Assembly (NCBI RefSeq): GCF_001039355.2
Contig: NW_019773694.1
Span: forward strand, 1 to 51,152
Source of the DNA: Lingula anatina
Taxonomy: Eukaryota; Brachiopoda; Lingulata; Lingulida; Lingulidae
Reading direction: 5' to 3'
DNA length: 51,152 nt
The position numbers and the translations under genes are program-made. Within the stretch, counting starts at the first letter, position 1. Every line of letters begins with the position of its first letter. Positions 10,401 to 20,658 of this stretch are shown one piece after another. The notes below the pieces were generated by a model, which saw only the letters and a list, made by a program, of their open reading frames with translations, was not told the DNA's origin and searched no databases.

Positions 10401-12875
10401 ATCGGAACCTTAAGTTATGTAGAATTACATTCTTTTGCACAACAGTGCTACCTATAGTTTTGTTATGCTTTGTAATGCTTTGAAAGGAACCATTCCTAGA
10501 CACTATCGTACTAACTTGGGATCGATCTATCTCCTAGGGGGTTAATGTTACTGCTAAATTGCAGAAATAGTAGGTACATGATATGAAAACGTGTAACAAA
10601 TCCTGAAGGTGCAAAACCGTGCTTCATTTGCAGTCAATTTGTTTTGAAACAAGATTCTGTCAGTTTGAGACAGCGCGACAAAGAGAGTTAAGGGAAAAGA
10701 ATTCCCGCTAGGCTGTAAATCGTTGTAATGTGCAATTTTTGCATGTATGTAATCTGATATGCCCATAACTTTTATGGTATGTTTTCCAATTATAACGATA
10801 TGTTAGAGTCCTTGTAAAAACCAGGAAGTAGTTAGCAACTGACAACTGAATCGCACCGAACCACGATCGCTGTGCAAAGATATATCTTTTTCTAAATATT
10901 GTGACGAGTATATATATGATATTGTCATAATATTAGGTGAGCTGAACACAAAACTGACAGGTAATAAAGATTAGCTTAAGCTACTAATAATGTCCAGGCC
11001 ACTGATTGACGATTTTATGCAATACTCAGTTGTAAATTGCTTCTGACAGGTAGATAGGATCCAACCTGACCAGTTTCTCAAGGCTATTGATTGACAGCCT
11101 GAGGCAATAGATTGCCAATCTCCTACGGTTGTGATCCTAGCTCAGGTAAGAGGCTATCAGAATGTCACCTTTTTCCATGGCATTTGTCACTGATTAGTGA
11201 ATACCTCGGTGTAATAAGTGTATTAGTGTGATATTATATTTGGAATTTGACGCCAACTGGACACATAACCATCTTAAAGCTCGTCACAATATTAAAAAAA
11301 AAGATATATCATTGCATCTGAACATCATGTCAGCTGAACATATCAACATCTAGAAACTCGTCACTATCTTTAAAAAAGATAAATCACTGCAAAGCGAGCG
11401 TGCTTCGGTGCGATTCAGTTGTCAGTTGCTAACTACTTCCTGGTTTTCACAATTAAGGTCCTTCAAAGACTCTAAAACAACGTTCTACTTGCACCACAAA
11501 CCATAAAACGCCCAAAAATAATTAGATATGGGCATATCAGATTACATCATGCAAAAATTCCACATTACAACGATTTACAGCCTCGCGGGAATTCTTTTTC
11601 CCTGGCGTTCTTTGTCGCTCTGTCGGTCGATGCAGCATATATTTCAAATTGACTGCAAATTAAGCACGATTTTGAACCTCCAAGTATCGTAACACGTTTT
11701 CATATCATGTGTGATGTACCTATTATTTCTACAAGTATTTTCTGCGAAAAATGCCATAAAAAATGTTATCTCACTATGTTGTTGGAAAAAACTGCTTTTT
11801 TCTCTGAGCCCACATCTTCACTCCCGTTCACCTCCAGCTAAAAATGACCACTCAGCTTCACGTCTTAAACCACTACACGTCACATCCGGTACAATCCTGT
11901 CTCCTCCGGTACCCTCTATTAAGAAAAACTTTTTTATAAAAGAAGATAAATGTTTTCTGAAATTTGAATTAAAAATTAAAAAATATATACTGAAATCTTG
12001 CACTTGTTCTTGTTCTCATACTTCCTGTATAAGAACAAGAATTAAAAAAAGATACTGGAATAGCGTTAGCTAGGCCTCATAGCACATTGTCCTTTGTTGT
12101 TTCAGCCAGGACACCAGTGTTCCGGTTCAACCCCCACTCATGGCCGTCCAGCTCTGAGATCACGTCTGTCCAGTTGGTGCTGCCTGCCTTTTACAACTCA
12201 CAGGGCACCGTGACAGTGAACGGAGACGCCGTGCTTCGAGAGACTGTTACTGTGGGTACGCCGAAACCGCGTTCTTTTGTCGTTTTGAAAATGCCAGCAA
12301 ACGCAAGGAGGTACATTAACCATACTGACTCCTCAGTTGTTCTGTATGTAAAAGGTCTGCAAATTGATGAGGAATGTGATGACTGTGAGGTTGCTAGGGC
12401 CGAGGAAGCGCCCCTGTTAGTAGTGCAGACTCCGCCAGATGGCGATCAGGACGATACCAACAAACACCAGCCAGGTACCAGACAGAAGCGCGCGATCCCG
12501 GAGCTAATGCCGAGAGCAGACAGGGAGCTGGATCCTTCGATCCTTGCGACGGCCTGCAAGCTTCACTCATGGTACGTCAGTTTTGCTGACATGCACTGGG
12601 ATACTTTTATCCTGAGTCCCAAAGGTTACACTGCCAATTACTGCGCTGGTTCCTGTTCAGCTCCTCTGTTGCCGGCTTCCTCTGTCAATGGCAGCAATCA
12701 CGCCTTTGTGAAAGCCATGTATCAGAGGATGACGTCAGGCTCGGATAGGTACACCACGTCACATTGCGTGCCAGTGTCCTACAGTTACATAAGTGTACTG
12801 TACTTTGACAATGATGATGATTTAATTCTAAAGAGAATCCCCGATATGGTGGCCAATGCATGCGCTTGTTTGTAA
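7469..12875 (+). CDS. TGF-beta superfamily ligand (BMP/GDF/Nodal-like), two exons
   Basis: Exons 7469-7706 and 12106-12875 join in phase 1 to give 335 residues. Exon 1 starts with a signal peptide (MVSGIVFSAMLLLVSDTVAG) and begins the propeptide. Exon 2 carries the rest of the propeptide, a furin site RQKR (residues 205-208), a second basic site RADR ten residues on, and a mature domain with YVSFADMHW, ILSPKGYTANYCAGSC, NGSNHAF, ISVLYFDNDDDLILK and a terminal CACL. The family makes secreted dimeric morphogens acting on serine/threonine kinase receptors. The mature part has six cysteines (230, 259, 263, 300, 332, 334): the usual Cys-Cys pair is His-Cys (SHCVPV), so the inter-subunit cysteine is absent. 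The short propeptide and CxCL end recall Nodal, while the core looks more BMP-like, so I give no subfamily. A poly(A) signal lies at 13166. Confidence 0.92.
8200..8398 (-). mobile_element. hAT-like non-autonomous DNA transposon fragment
   Basis: Read on the minus strand from 8398 the sequence begins CAGTGGCGGATTTAGAGGGG, then a G-rich stretch. CAGTGGCGGAT is a terminus I associate with hAT-type elements in animals. An internal palindrome GGGGCCC...GGGCCCC occurs at 8223-8242. The opposite terminus was not found, so the left boundary is approximate and the copy is probably truncated. It lies in the intron of the TGF-beta ligand gene. Confidence 0.5.
8399..12105. other. Remainder of the TGF-beta ligand intron (7707-12105)
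   Basis: Apart from the hAT-like piece and the foldback element, this AT-rich intron shows no exon with usable splice sites. A 117-codon frame at 9512-9865 (minus) is at the length expected by chance here. The intron closes with a good pyrimidine tract and TTTCAG at 12100-12105. Confidence 0.6.
10562..11733. repeat. Large foldback (inverted repeat) element in the TGF-beta ligand intron
   Basis: The left arm (about 10562-10910) reappears as its reverse complement at about 11353-11733. Matching landmarks are AGAAATAGTAGGTAC against GTACCTATTATTTCT, GTAGTTAGCAACTGACAACT against AGTTGTCAGTTGCTAACTAC, and CATATCAGATTACAT on the right against ATGTAATCTGATATG on the left. The arms differ at many positions, so the event is not recent. 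The AT-rich spacer holds an extra partial copy of the inner end of the arm (11279-11312). No ORF or target duplication is clear. Confidence 0.8.
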
Positions 12876-13165
12876 GTCAGAATGGATGCAATATCAAAAC
12901 GAGGGTGATTCACCCAATAAGTAGTCACAAAATGTTTGAAATAATACACCTCATTTACTCCATACTTGGTAGTAAAAATTTATATTTATCCCTTTACAAT
13001 TTGAATATTATTTGCAACTTAAAATACGGTCAAGAATATTGGCAATAGAATATTTTTGGCAATGTAAGCAATCACTTAAAATAATTCTAAGCGCACATAT
13101 ATAAACGAACATTTTTGCCTAGTATGTCATCGGTCTATTGTTCGAGGTTGCTGAACACAACACGT

Positions 13166-13171
13166 AATAAA
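13166..13171 (+). terminator. Poly(A) signal AATAAA of the TGF-beta ligand gene
   Basis: Canonical hexamer 290 bp downstream of the ligand stop codon. It is the first AATAAA on this strand after the stop. Confidence 0.55.
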
Positions 13172-13191
13172 GTGGATTGTCAATCTATTGA

Positions 13192-13542
13192 AATGGACTT
13201 ACGGGTTATGATAAATGCGGTTTGATTTGTCAGCATGTCTCAGGCGCCTTTACACAGATTAGAGACCTTTGCGACCTTCCTGTACAACCATAATATCAAT
13301 ACGAATATGGGCAGGACGCTCAGTGGTCACCAAAGCCAGAAATTTGCGTCTCAATGTGTAATGCTTCAGCAAACTACACATTTACTGTTGGGGAGAGGGG
13401 GATTGTGGACACGTCAGTGGACCCTAGGAATGTTTGAACCACTGAGCCTCCTGTATTTGCCGTCTGTGTTCCATCGTCGGAGAGCAGTGGCAGACTCCTT
13501 TGAGACCGTTGTTTGGACGATTTTAGTGACTATTTCTCCTGA
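13192..13542 (+). pseudogene. Decayed protein-coding-like frame, origin unknown
   Basis: In the frame with codons starting at 13192 the translation looks protein-like but is broken by stops at 13291 (TAA), 13435 (TGA), 13501 (TGA) and 13540 (TGA). Readable pieces include YDKCGLICQHVSGAFTQIRD, DLCDLPVQP, YQYEYGQDAQWSPKPEICVS and ANYTFTVGERGIVDTSVDP. It is cysteine- and glycosylation-site-containing, as in an extracellular protein. A different, uninterrupted 129-codon frame overlaps it (start 13235) but looks less natural. I do not recognise the family. It could be a gene relic or a degraded transposon ORF. Confidence 0.35.
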
Positions 13543-13872
13543 AGTGCTTGACTTTACATGTAATCTAGCTCAGTTCTATCAGAGTCGATCCCATAAGAAC
13601 GTCTTCAGAAAATGTGAGGGATAAAAAAATCGACGTTTTGGTCAATTTCATCGTCGGACAAAAAAGTATTCCCGATTAAAATGGGTCTAAGATATCATAA
13701 CATTGTAGGTATCCTTTAATAGAGAAAAACCTGGTCTTATGGGAGCTGGAAACAGTGGGATGTACAGCCCATCGTAGACCATGGTAGGTATGCACCGGTA
13801 CCATTACCATCAAGCCGTCTTTACTGGCTTCATATAGTATCCTTCTTGTTTAGTCATTGAAGATGAGTCTAT

Positions 13873-14038
13873 AATTCAGAATAGGGGACTAACTAGTCCG
13901 AGGGTCAAATATTGCTATCCACTACAAAGCTTGCCGTCTAATCTGCTAATAGATACTGAATAGATATCCCGTGGGGAAGATATTCAAGTAGGTCCGCCAT
14001 ATTTGACCCTCGGACTAGTTAGTCCCCTATTCTGAATT
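13873..14038. mobile_element. 166-bp MITE with perfect 40-bp terminal inverted repeats
   Basis: The arm at 13873-13912 (starting AATTCAGAATAGGGGACTAA) and the arm at 13999-14038 are exact reverse complements over all 40 bases, around an 86-bp centre. Perfect arms suggest a recent insertion or folding-driven conversion. No convincing target duplication was seen at the borders, and no coding capacity is present. Confidence 0.85.
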
Positions 14039-15480
14039 GGGCTTAAGATGTCTTACAAGGTCAACAATGCCACAGTGCATACCTGAACGTCTGCCGGAAC
14101 GAAAAAGGGGTGGTTTGAAACTTCGTACATTTTTTGGCAACTTCTGCCGCATGAAATGGTCCAAGTCCAAATAACGCTTGCTCAGTCAGTGGAGGGCGGC
14201 GTTTCTTAACAATTCTATTTATCTGTTTAGTTATTGGAATGCAGTCTGAAAATTATTTGTTTTTCGATGTGTGAAGTATTCGTTTTCTTTTCTTTTTTCT
14301 TATTTGACTAATGACAGATATTTTCATCAAAATTATGAACATCAAATTGGAATGCGCTGTCTTGATGTGTTAGTTGAGATTAGGACACAACACAAAGTCC
14401 AATAGAGAAGATACCCGGTACGTCAGATCAGCTGGAGTACTTTTTGTACTCATCTACTCGATCTATGTGTACAGTACAAACAAACTGGTATATGTCAGTG
14501 GTAATATTTACATTGATCGAAGCAAAAATCATTTAACGGTATCTGTACTATTGGGAAATTGATTTTTTAAAAACACCTTTTCTTGGGGAGAGGGAGCGAG
14601 CGTCTGAAATAAACATTGAAACCTGACAAGCTACTCTGAAAAGGGAAGTTCTTTTAGACTTTTCTATTACTTGTAGAGTTGAAATATTTCCAATTTGCTT
14701 ACACGAAAAGTCTTGTACTGAAAAAAAGGCTAAGGGACATTAAAAAATAAATAGTTTGTTATGTGTTCTATAGATACAGGCGGATACTTTTTAAAAGTTA
14801 TCCAAAACATGTCATCATCTACATGAAAACCCACCCACGCCTGATTAGAAGTACCATTTGACGAGAGACAACAACATTAGCCTCGGCTGGAGACGAACCA
14901 GAATTATAATTTGATGAATGAATTGCAATAAGAACTGTATTACATTTATGGACTATTTGAAAGCCGACACACGGCAATAGACACGTTTTTTAAAATAACG
15001 TTTACTTGTCAGTGGCAGTTTGTCAATGGTCAATCAGCTGCGCCGGAGATGAGCAACCCATGTGCTATTGACTACATCGTAATATAAATCTATAAAATTA
15101 AATGTTGATCGATTTTCTTTATGAAAGGTTACGGCAGGTTACAGAAATATCGCAGGTGCGTGGTGACAAATATTGATTTTTAAACCAGTTGCATCAAGTG
15201 CATATCTTTATATATCCTTCCCTTATAATTTATGATAACAGAGTGATGAATTGACTCTGCATGTGTGGACCCGAGAGAAATTGTGTACAATCCACAGCGT
15301 TAAAATCAACTGCTGCTAGATGTCAGAATAGTGTTTCATATCTCCGCTAGATGCCTCAGGAGTCGGGGAAATTATATGCGAAAGTTTATGTGTTATTGTA
15401 CCTCTCAATGCACCCACGAAAGCACAATGTTTGTTGTTATTTTTGGTTGTGTTGAAAATCGCTGAGGGGTGTAATTTCAA
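14039..15480. other. Intergenic, nothing recognised
   Basis: AT-rich sequence between the MITE and the presumed 5' region of gene A. No ORF, repeat or structural RNA stood out on either strand. Confidence 0.5.
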
Positions 15481-15736
15481 CTTTTAACGCACAGCTACAA
15501 CAGCGTTAGGGCCGCTGAATGGAAATCGGATAGTTTAACTGCTCTGAACGCCTTGGAAACGGGGTCAGGGTGGAACGCGCTGGGGCAAACTTTGTGGTAT
15601 GAAAGAACTTGGACCTCAGTTACAAAGTAGACGAAGGTCCCGGTAAAGAAATTTTGGGAAAAACAACTTCAAGGATGAGAATAGAAATTTCCCTACATAG
15701 CTGGATATGAAGAATTTGATGGCCATGGCATCCACG
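15481..15736 (+). promoter_or_regulatory. Candidate promoter / 5' untranslated exon of gene A
   Basis: A patch richer in G and C ends in a strong donor (CACG then GTAAGAG) at 15736. It pairs with the acceptor TTTATTTCCAG at 16082, just ahead of the gene A start. The candidate exon contains an upstream ATG (ATGAAGAATTTG) that would give a 10- to 11-codon uORF ending right after the junction. AACGCCTTGGAAAC at 15547-15560 resembles an RFX X-box. All of this is inferred from signals alone. Confidence 0.35.
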
Positions 15737-16118
15737 GTAAGAGATCGGCTTAGAGTATATAACATCATATAGTTCTTACAACAGTTGTTACAAGCTTCCA
15801 TTCATATACCGGTGTACTGTTTATGACAGTGATAGCCTGCTTCTTATACTGCTTTTGGTTTAGGTCTACTTATTATAACATAGAAACTGTGGTATATATT
15901 CAGTCACATGGGTTTCAAGTAGAAATATATGGCATTAGTCAATCAATATACATAAGTCTACATGAGCTTATATCTTTATCTTGTGTACTCCAAAACCCTC
16001 AGATAAAACACAGTAACACAGTGACCCTGGATAAGAAGATCACACTGGGAAGTTTTCCTAAAACTTTTTTCTTTATTTCCAGGCTTAATATTAGCTATCA
16101 TAGTATAAAACCACATCC

Positions 16119-17105
16119 ATGGCGTCTGCAAAGAGTAAAAGCAGCAGCGATAGCCGCAGTAACCCGAGGACGGGGTCCAAGAGCTCACGAGCGGCGTCCG
16201 GCAAGTTCTGGTCCAAGGTCCGGTTCATGGAGGCGTTGGAGGAGGACAGCCAGGACGAACGCGGCAATCTAGACACCCACGAGTACCAGTGTCCAGATCT
16301 CCCGCCACTGACCAAGATGAAGGACGCTATGGCTAGAAGCAGGGTCAGTCACGGGATAACGTACCTGCTGCCTAACGACAGGGGAAGAAACTCGGTGGAC
16401 AATCATTACCGCACTGACCTGCGCGCCATGTTCCGAGAGCCGTTTTACTCCCACCCAGTCAAAGATTACAACGATGAGTTGGTCAATAGTGCATCAAAGG
16501 TGCTGTTACGCCCGAATACTTGGTCTAACAGACTGGACAAATCTAGACCCATCATGGAGGTGCAGGTTAATTCTGATTCTGAGAAATTTCGACAAGACTA
16601 CTTGAAACTTATTCCTAGGACTGGTGCTCATATTAGCAAAAAGAAGCAACGCTCTGACTTATATCTTCCAATGAAACAGAAGGTTCCAGACGAAGTGATA
16701 AAACTACGGGAAGAAGTTCAGAATATTATCAAAAGTGTCCAGGAAGACAACGAGGAATTTCACGAATCTGACGAAGATGAGGCAGACGACAAAAAACCAC
16801 AGCGCGAGATGACACGAACGACAGACCTCAGCCGACGACGCAGTGAATACGGCACACACAGACGCCATAGTGAGATTGGACACGGGTTACACAGACGGAA
16901 AGAAAAGAGGTACATCAAGACGGCAGCACACATCGACAGTTACGACCAAATAAGAAATAAACCCGCCCCTAAACTGGTGGTCCCTCAAACCGTGTCATCT
17001 CATAGTCTGAACAGTGGAAAGAAGCAGGATATATGGGAATGGCTGCACAATGCCAGAACCCAGGAGAGAGATGATTTCGAGTATTTTCTCTCTATTTGTG
17101 GATGA
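16119..17105 (+). CDS. Orphan gene A: basic, disordered 328-residue protein with C-terminal IWEWL element
   Basis: One uninterrupted frame starts at the first ATG (CCACATCCATGG context); an in-frame stop a few codons upstream fixes that start. The N-terminus is Ser/Lys/Arg-rich, followed by KFWSKVRFMEAL (KVRF at residues 33-36 fits a protein phosphatase 1 docking pattern). Then come a mixed-charge middle with LIPRTG (164-169), a predicted helical Lys/Glu stretch around 190-215, an acidic patch (ESDEDEADDKK), an Arg/His-rich stretch, and near the end KKQDIWEWLHNARTQE (301-316). There is no signal peptide or membrane segment. I do not recognise a family. The WEWL element recurs in neighbours B, D and E. 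A poly(A) signal follows at 17639. Confidence 0.8.
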   Translation: MASAKSKSSSDSRSNPRTGSKSSRAASGKFWSKVRFMEALEEDSQDERGNLDTHEYQCPDLPPLTKMKDAMARSRVSHGITYLLPNDRGRNSVDNHYRTDLRAMFREPFYSHPVKDYNDELVNSASKVLLRPNTWSNRLDKSRPIMEVQVNSDSEKFRQDYLKLIPRTGAHISKKKQRSDLYLPMKQKVPDEVIKLREEVQNIIKSVQEDNEEFHESDEDEADDKKPQREMTRTTDLSRRRSEYGTHRRHSEIGHGLHRRKEKRYIKTAAHIDSYDQIRNKPAPKLVVPQTVSSHSLNSGKKQDIWEWLHNARTQERDDFEYFLSICG

Positions 17106-17119
17106 TTTTTAATAACAAT

Positions 17120-17177
17120 CAGGCAGACTGAGAGAATATGGACAGTTTCAGGCAGACTGAGAGAATATGGACAGTAT
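17120..17177 (+). repeat. 29-bp tandem duplication in the gene A 3' UTR
   Basis: Two adjacent copies starting CAGGCAGACTGAGAGAATAT (17120-17148 and 17149-17177), identical except near the very end, begin 15 bp after the gene A stop. Confidence 0.9.
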
Positions 17178-17638
17178 GGGCAAAAGTAATTGATTTTTAT
17201 TGTTTGAATGTCATGGGGTGGTACTAAATATCACCCTGCTTTGTGGCAATTTGTAATTCGAACTTTCAATATATTGAGTAGTTACATCATGGACCCAAGA
17301 GATGCCAAGCGGGAAGATTGGTCAACACAATGACAATATGGCTTTCAGAGTGCTCTGTATTTGCCATATCCATGTCCGTAAGCCACACGGGTGCTTAAGT
17401 CTATATGTCTCATTTTATACAATTGAACAGACATAAAAAGCAGGGTAAACACTTTCAAACATTGACAAAACCAAAGATAAACCATTGCCAATGTTGTTAT
17501 CATAATACCTATACGTCCCACCGGATGTCTAAGTTTATATGTAGAGGTGTGGGGGGATGCCTTCTTTTACATTTTCTACCTATCAGATGCTCAATTACGA
17601 CCATGACATATTTATAGCTAGGTAATGTGGATATTTGC

Positions 17639-17644
17639 AATAAA
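17639..17644 (+). terminator. Poly(A) signal AATAAA of gene A
   Basis: Canonical hexamer about 530 bp after the gene A stop; another lies near 17813. Confidence 0.5.
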
Positions 17645-19394
17645 ATGATCAAGTATATCAAATATCAATATGTTCGTCTGTGTCAGAGCAAAATTAGAAA
17701 CCCACATATATGTTGTTTTTTCTGTCAGTCTATCAGTCATTGATCTGAAAATCGAGACCTGTCATCGGAATCATACTTCAACGATTTTCTTTCACTAGCC
17801 ATCCGTTATCAAATAAAAGACTTTGGAAAACATCCGTTCATTTAGTAATTGGTACGTGATCAGATAAATCGTATCCCATGGCAGTATTTTGTTGCTTTCC
17901 AGAGACAATCTCTAAATAAATTATTTGTTTAGAAATATAGAAGAGCACTTGCTGAAAAGGATATTTATCATCAGGTTGATATAGATAATGTGCAAACCCT
18001 ACATATATCGTAATAGGGTTTGCCTTTTTATCTTCGTTCAAATCGAACAACAAAGTGAAATCATTTCCTACTCAAACACCTAAATGCCTGTCACTAATAT
18101 TTTAATTATATAATTTGATCAATCTTGCATGTGCAAAAACGCCACTGAACGCCTTTACACAACTGATGTCAAAAGGCATTTCTAGCGTTATAGATTCTTG
18201 AAAAAAGTAATATTCTTTACCTTCCACTAAAAAGTAAATTAATGTGTTTATGAACCCTCCAGTGACGTTGTTAAAGTAACAATTGTGTTAGAGGAGAAGC
18301 GTATCTCAAAGCATTATTGATTCCAAGCCCATCAAATGAATATTTTTATAATTAATGATTGATTAAACAGTACAATGAAAATGTCATTTTTGTAAAATGA
18401 AAATTATAATAAATATTCACAATAAAGAACATATAACATAGTTACTAAAGAGTATGACTTCATTTTGATCGTCTGAATGAAAAAAGTTTCTTTTCAGAAT
18501 GTTAACGCTTTCAAAAATATAATATAAACGCGTTTTTTTTTTACTTGAAAACTAAATTGCACTATTTTAATCCAATGTGTTATGAATAATATATTACATA
18601 AGACGCTTTAATCCCCCTTCATTGTGACGAAGCACTGACGACAAGTCTCCATCCCTAGCAACATTCCACCTGTCGGTAGGGCTCTTTAATGTGCTCTGCC
18701 CTGCCTGTTGTAACACGTAAACAAGTGGCAATAGATTGCGAACAATAAACACTTCGCTTAATAAACTTTTCATAATATTTTAATTTCTACACTAAGTTGT
18801 ATAGTCCGTGTTTACCAAAGGCTGCGCACACTAGCTGCCCTTTCACACGCTGTGCTTTCACCTTGGGTCGTTGTAGAGGAAGAAATAAAAGGAGAAAACT
18901 AAACCAATATTATAGCCACAGAAAGAAAAGAATTGATTCAGATTTGTTTACTCAATTTTGCGCATGATTCGTGCTGATCCTTCGCGATCCCCGTGGGTCA
19001 GATGTGAACTAAGATTTGCCTTCAAGTTTGATACCACCATGAGGTAAAAGACGCTCTGTAACGCCATTAATAAACAGCGGAGAGGAGTTGCACCACCAAA
19101 ATATGGCCGTATTGGACACATAACTGAGCAGTTGGAAGCAGTGTAAGAGAAGCAAGGAAGCTTTCGTTCCCACCGAAAAACTATGTAAGATGGCGCTCAG
19201 CAAAACGAGTTGCACATATGGTTTGATTACTAGAATATTGCACTTTGCGATATTAATTTAATCCTTGTGTCGCAAGGCAGGTAATCGCTTGGAAACGAAG
19301 ACATTTTAACTTATTGAACTTTGAAATCACAGAGACAGCATGAACGAAGATTTTCTCTCACCCAAGGTTGTCCAGTAGAGCTGTAATAGCAAGG
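17645..19394. other. Intergenic region and presumed 5' region of gene B
   Basis: AT-rich, no coding frame. A slightly more GC-rich stretch near 18600-18720 holds CCCTAGCAAC (18653-18662), the right half of an RFX X-box. Just before gene B, TTGTCCAG at 19369-19376 could be an acceptor. A 12-codon uORF (MNEDFLSPK...) starts at 19339. Confidence 0.35.
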
Positions 19395-19787
19395 ATGAGT
19401 TTCAACAGACATTCCAGTATTAACGCTTTGACAGTAAATTCGTGTGCGCCCACGCGAGTACTGACACTTTCGCGAGGTTACACGCACGTGCAATTCCACC
19501 CAAATGGCAGTGTTAAACACGGACCAGAACTGGGTAGACACAGCAAAAACGAGGCTCAATTAAATCATATTATCTTGCGCACGAAGAGGATGAATCTCAA
19601 GCACCGTGATACAGACACTAGAAAGGATATTACTCCAAGGGAACTAGAGGTAGTACAAAAGGCGAATGAAGTGGAAACGACCCACGTCCCTGACTCGGCC
19701 AAGTCGCCGTATCTCCCTCAAGATAAAAACGACTCCGTATGGCAGTGGCTGAAACGTGCCGAGGGAACCAAGCCTGATATGCCATAA
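19395..19787 (+). CDS. Orphan gene B: small 130-residue basic protein with C-terminal VWQWL element
   Basis: The frame begins at the first in-frame ATG (19395), although it is open back to 19345. The protein is basic and Ser/Asn/His-rich with no signal peptide. Near the start is RGYTHVQFHPNGS, where HVQF weakly fits a PP1 docking pattern. The C-terminus reads QDKNDSVWQWLKRAEGTK (residues 109-126), closely like gene A (KKQDIWEWLHNARTQE). The spacing of W, W and L and the Asp before them match, so A and B probably share ancestry at least for this element. The size is modest for proving a gene, but the downstream poly(A) signal (20653) and the A-like ending support it. A further upstream coding exon cannot be excluded. 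Confidence 0.65.
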   Translation: MSFNRHSSINALTVNSCAPTRVLTLSRGYTHVQFHPNGSVKHGPELGRHSKNEAQLNHIILRTKRMNLKHRDTDTRKDITPRELEVVQKANEVETTHVPDSAKSPYLPQDKNDSVWQWLKRAEGTKPDMP

Positions 19788-20652
19788 CATACTTCTAGAA
19801 CAACTCTCATTTGCTGCATTAAGATACGAAGACATTAATACGACGCACAAAGATACTTCAAACAGAATGGAGACGTATTTGCCAAATCAGCCCTTGGTTT
19901 GGTTGATTTTCTACTGTTTTATGGCTTAGAAAGGTACACAAACGTGGCAGATTTGTCAGGAAATCGCATAAAAAGTGATGTGATTCAATCACGGAAACAA
20001 CAAAGGATTAACATTGACTTTAATCTTCCTTAACATACTGATAAAAAAACTCGTCGTTAAAAACAAGTTTGGGCCTTGGATGTGGCTCCAAACACCTATA
20101 CCCGCCGATCCCACCAATGCTGTAGCATTGTATCGTGTAGAAAATTAGTTTTTGTCTGTTAACACTGAAAGAACCATTCATGGGGATATGGCGTCTTTAA
20201 TTGTTTTTATATTTGTAGGAAATGTTACATTGCAGTACGAAATGAAAAGAATGTCTTTTTACATGAATGAATGGGGAAAAAACATGCAAACGTTTATTAA
20301 GATTAAGCCAAGTTAACATATAAAAAGTATTTTGTAAGGTATATTTGATTTTGGAACTTGCACCGAACTTATGTATTTCTGTCCATTAAGGGTTTAATTA
20401 AACGATGTCAACGCCATTTCAAGCACACCCACCAAGTTCATGTTGATATTCACTGCATGAAAGAAATATATCGACATTTTATTAAGCTTCCGATCACTTC
20501 ACGGCCATCATTTGTAACATTCAACTTTATTCAGTATTATTTATATATATATAAAGCGTGATGAACTAAGATGTGCTATATCTGTGGTTGTGCCAATTTA
20601 TGTGTGGTTGTTCCATGCAAATTTTCTTTAATTCTATGTGTTACGGAAAGTC

Positions 20653-20658
20653 AATAAA
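20653..20658 (+). terminator. Poly(A) signal AATAAA of gene B
   Basis: Canonical hexamer about 865 bp after the gene B stop, followed by a T/G-rich stretch. Confidence 0.5.

Noticed and set aside
11711-12073. 120-codon plus-strand frame just before ligand exon 2
   Set aside because: It overlaps the foldback arm, is Lys/Ser low-complexity, and is intronic by the ligand splice structure.
12087-12105. ATG at 12087 as the start of the ligand
   Set aside because: These bases are the pyrimidine tract and acceptor. Exon 1 at 7469 supplies a signal peptide and joins in the correct phase.
13235-13624. 129-codon plus-strand frame downstream of the ligand
   Set aside because: The overlapping frame with stops looks far more like ancestral protein, so this one is probably its shadow.
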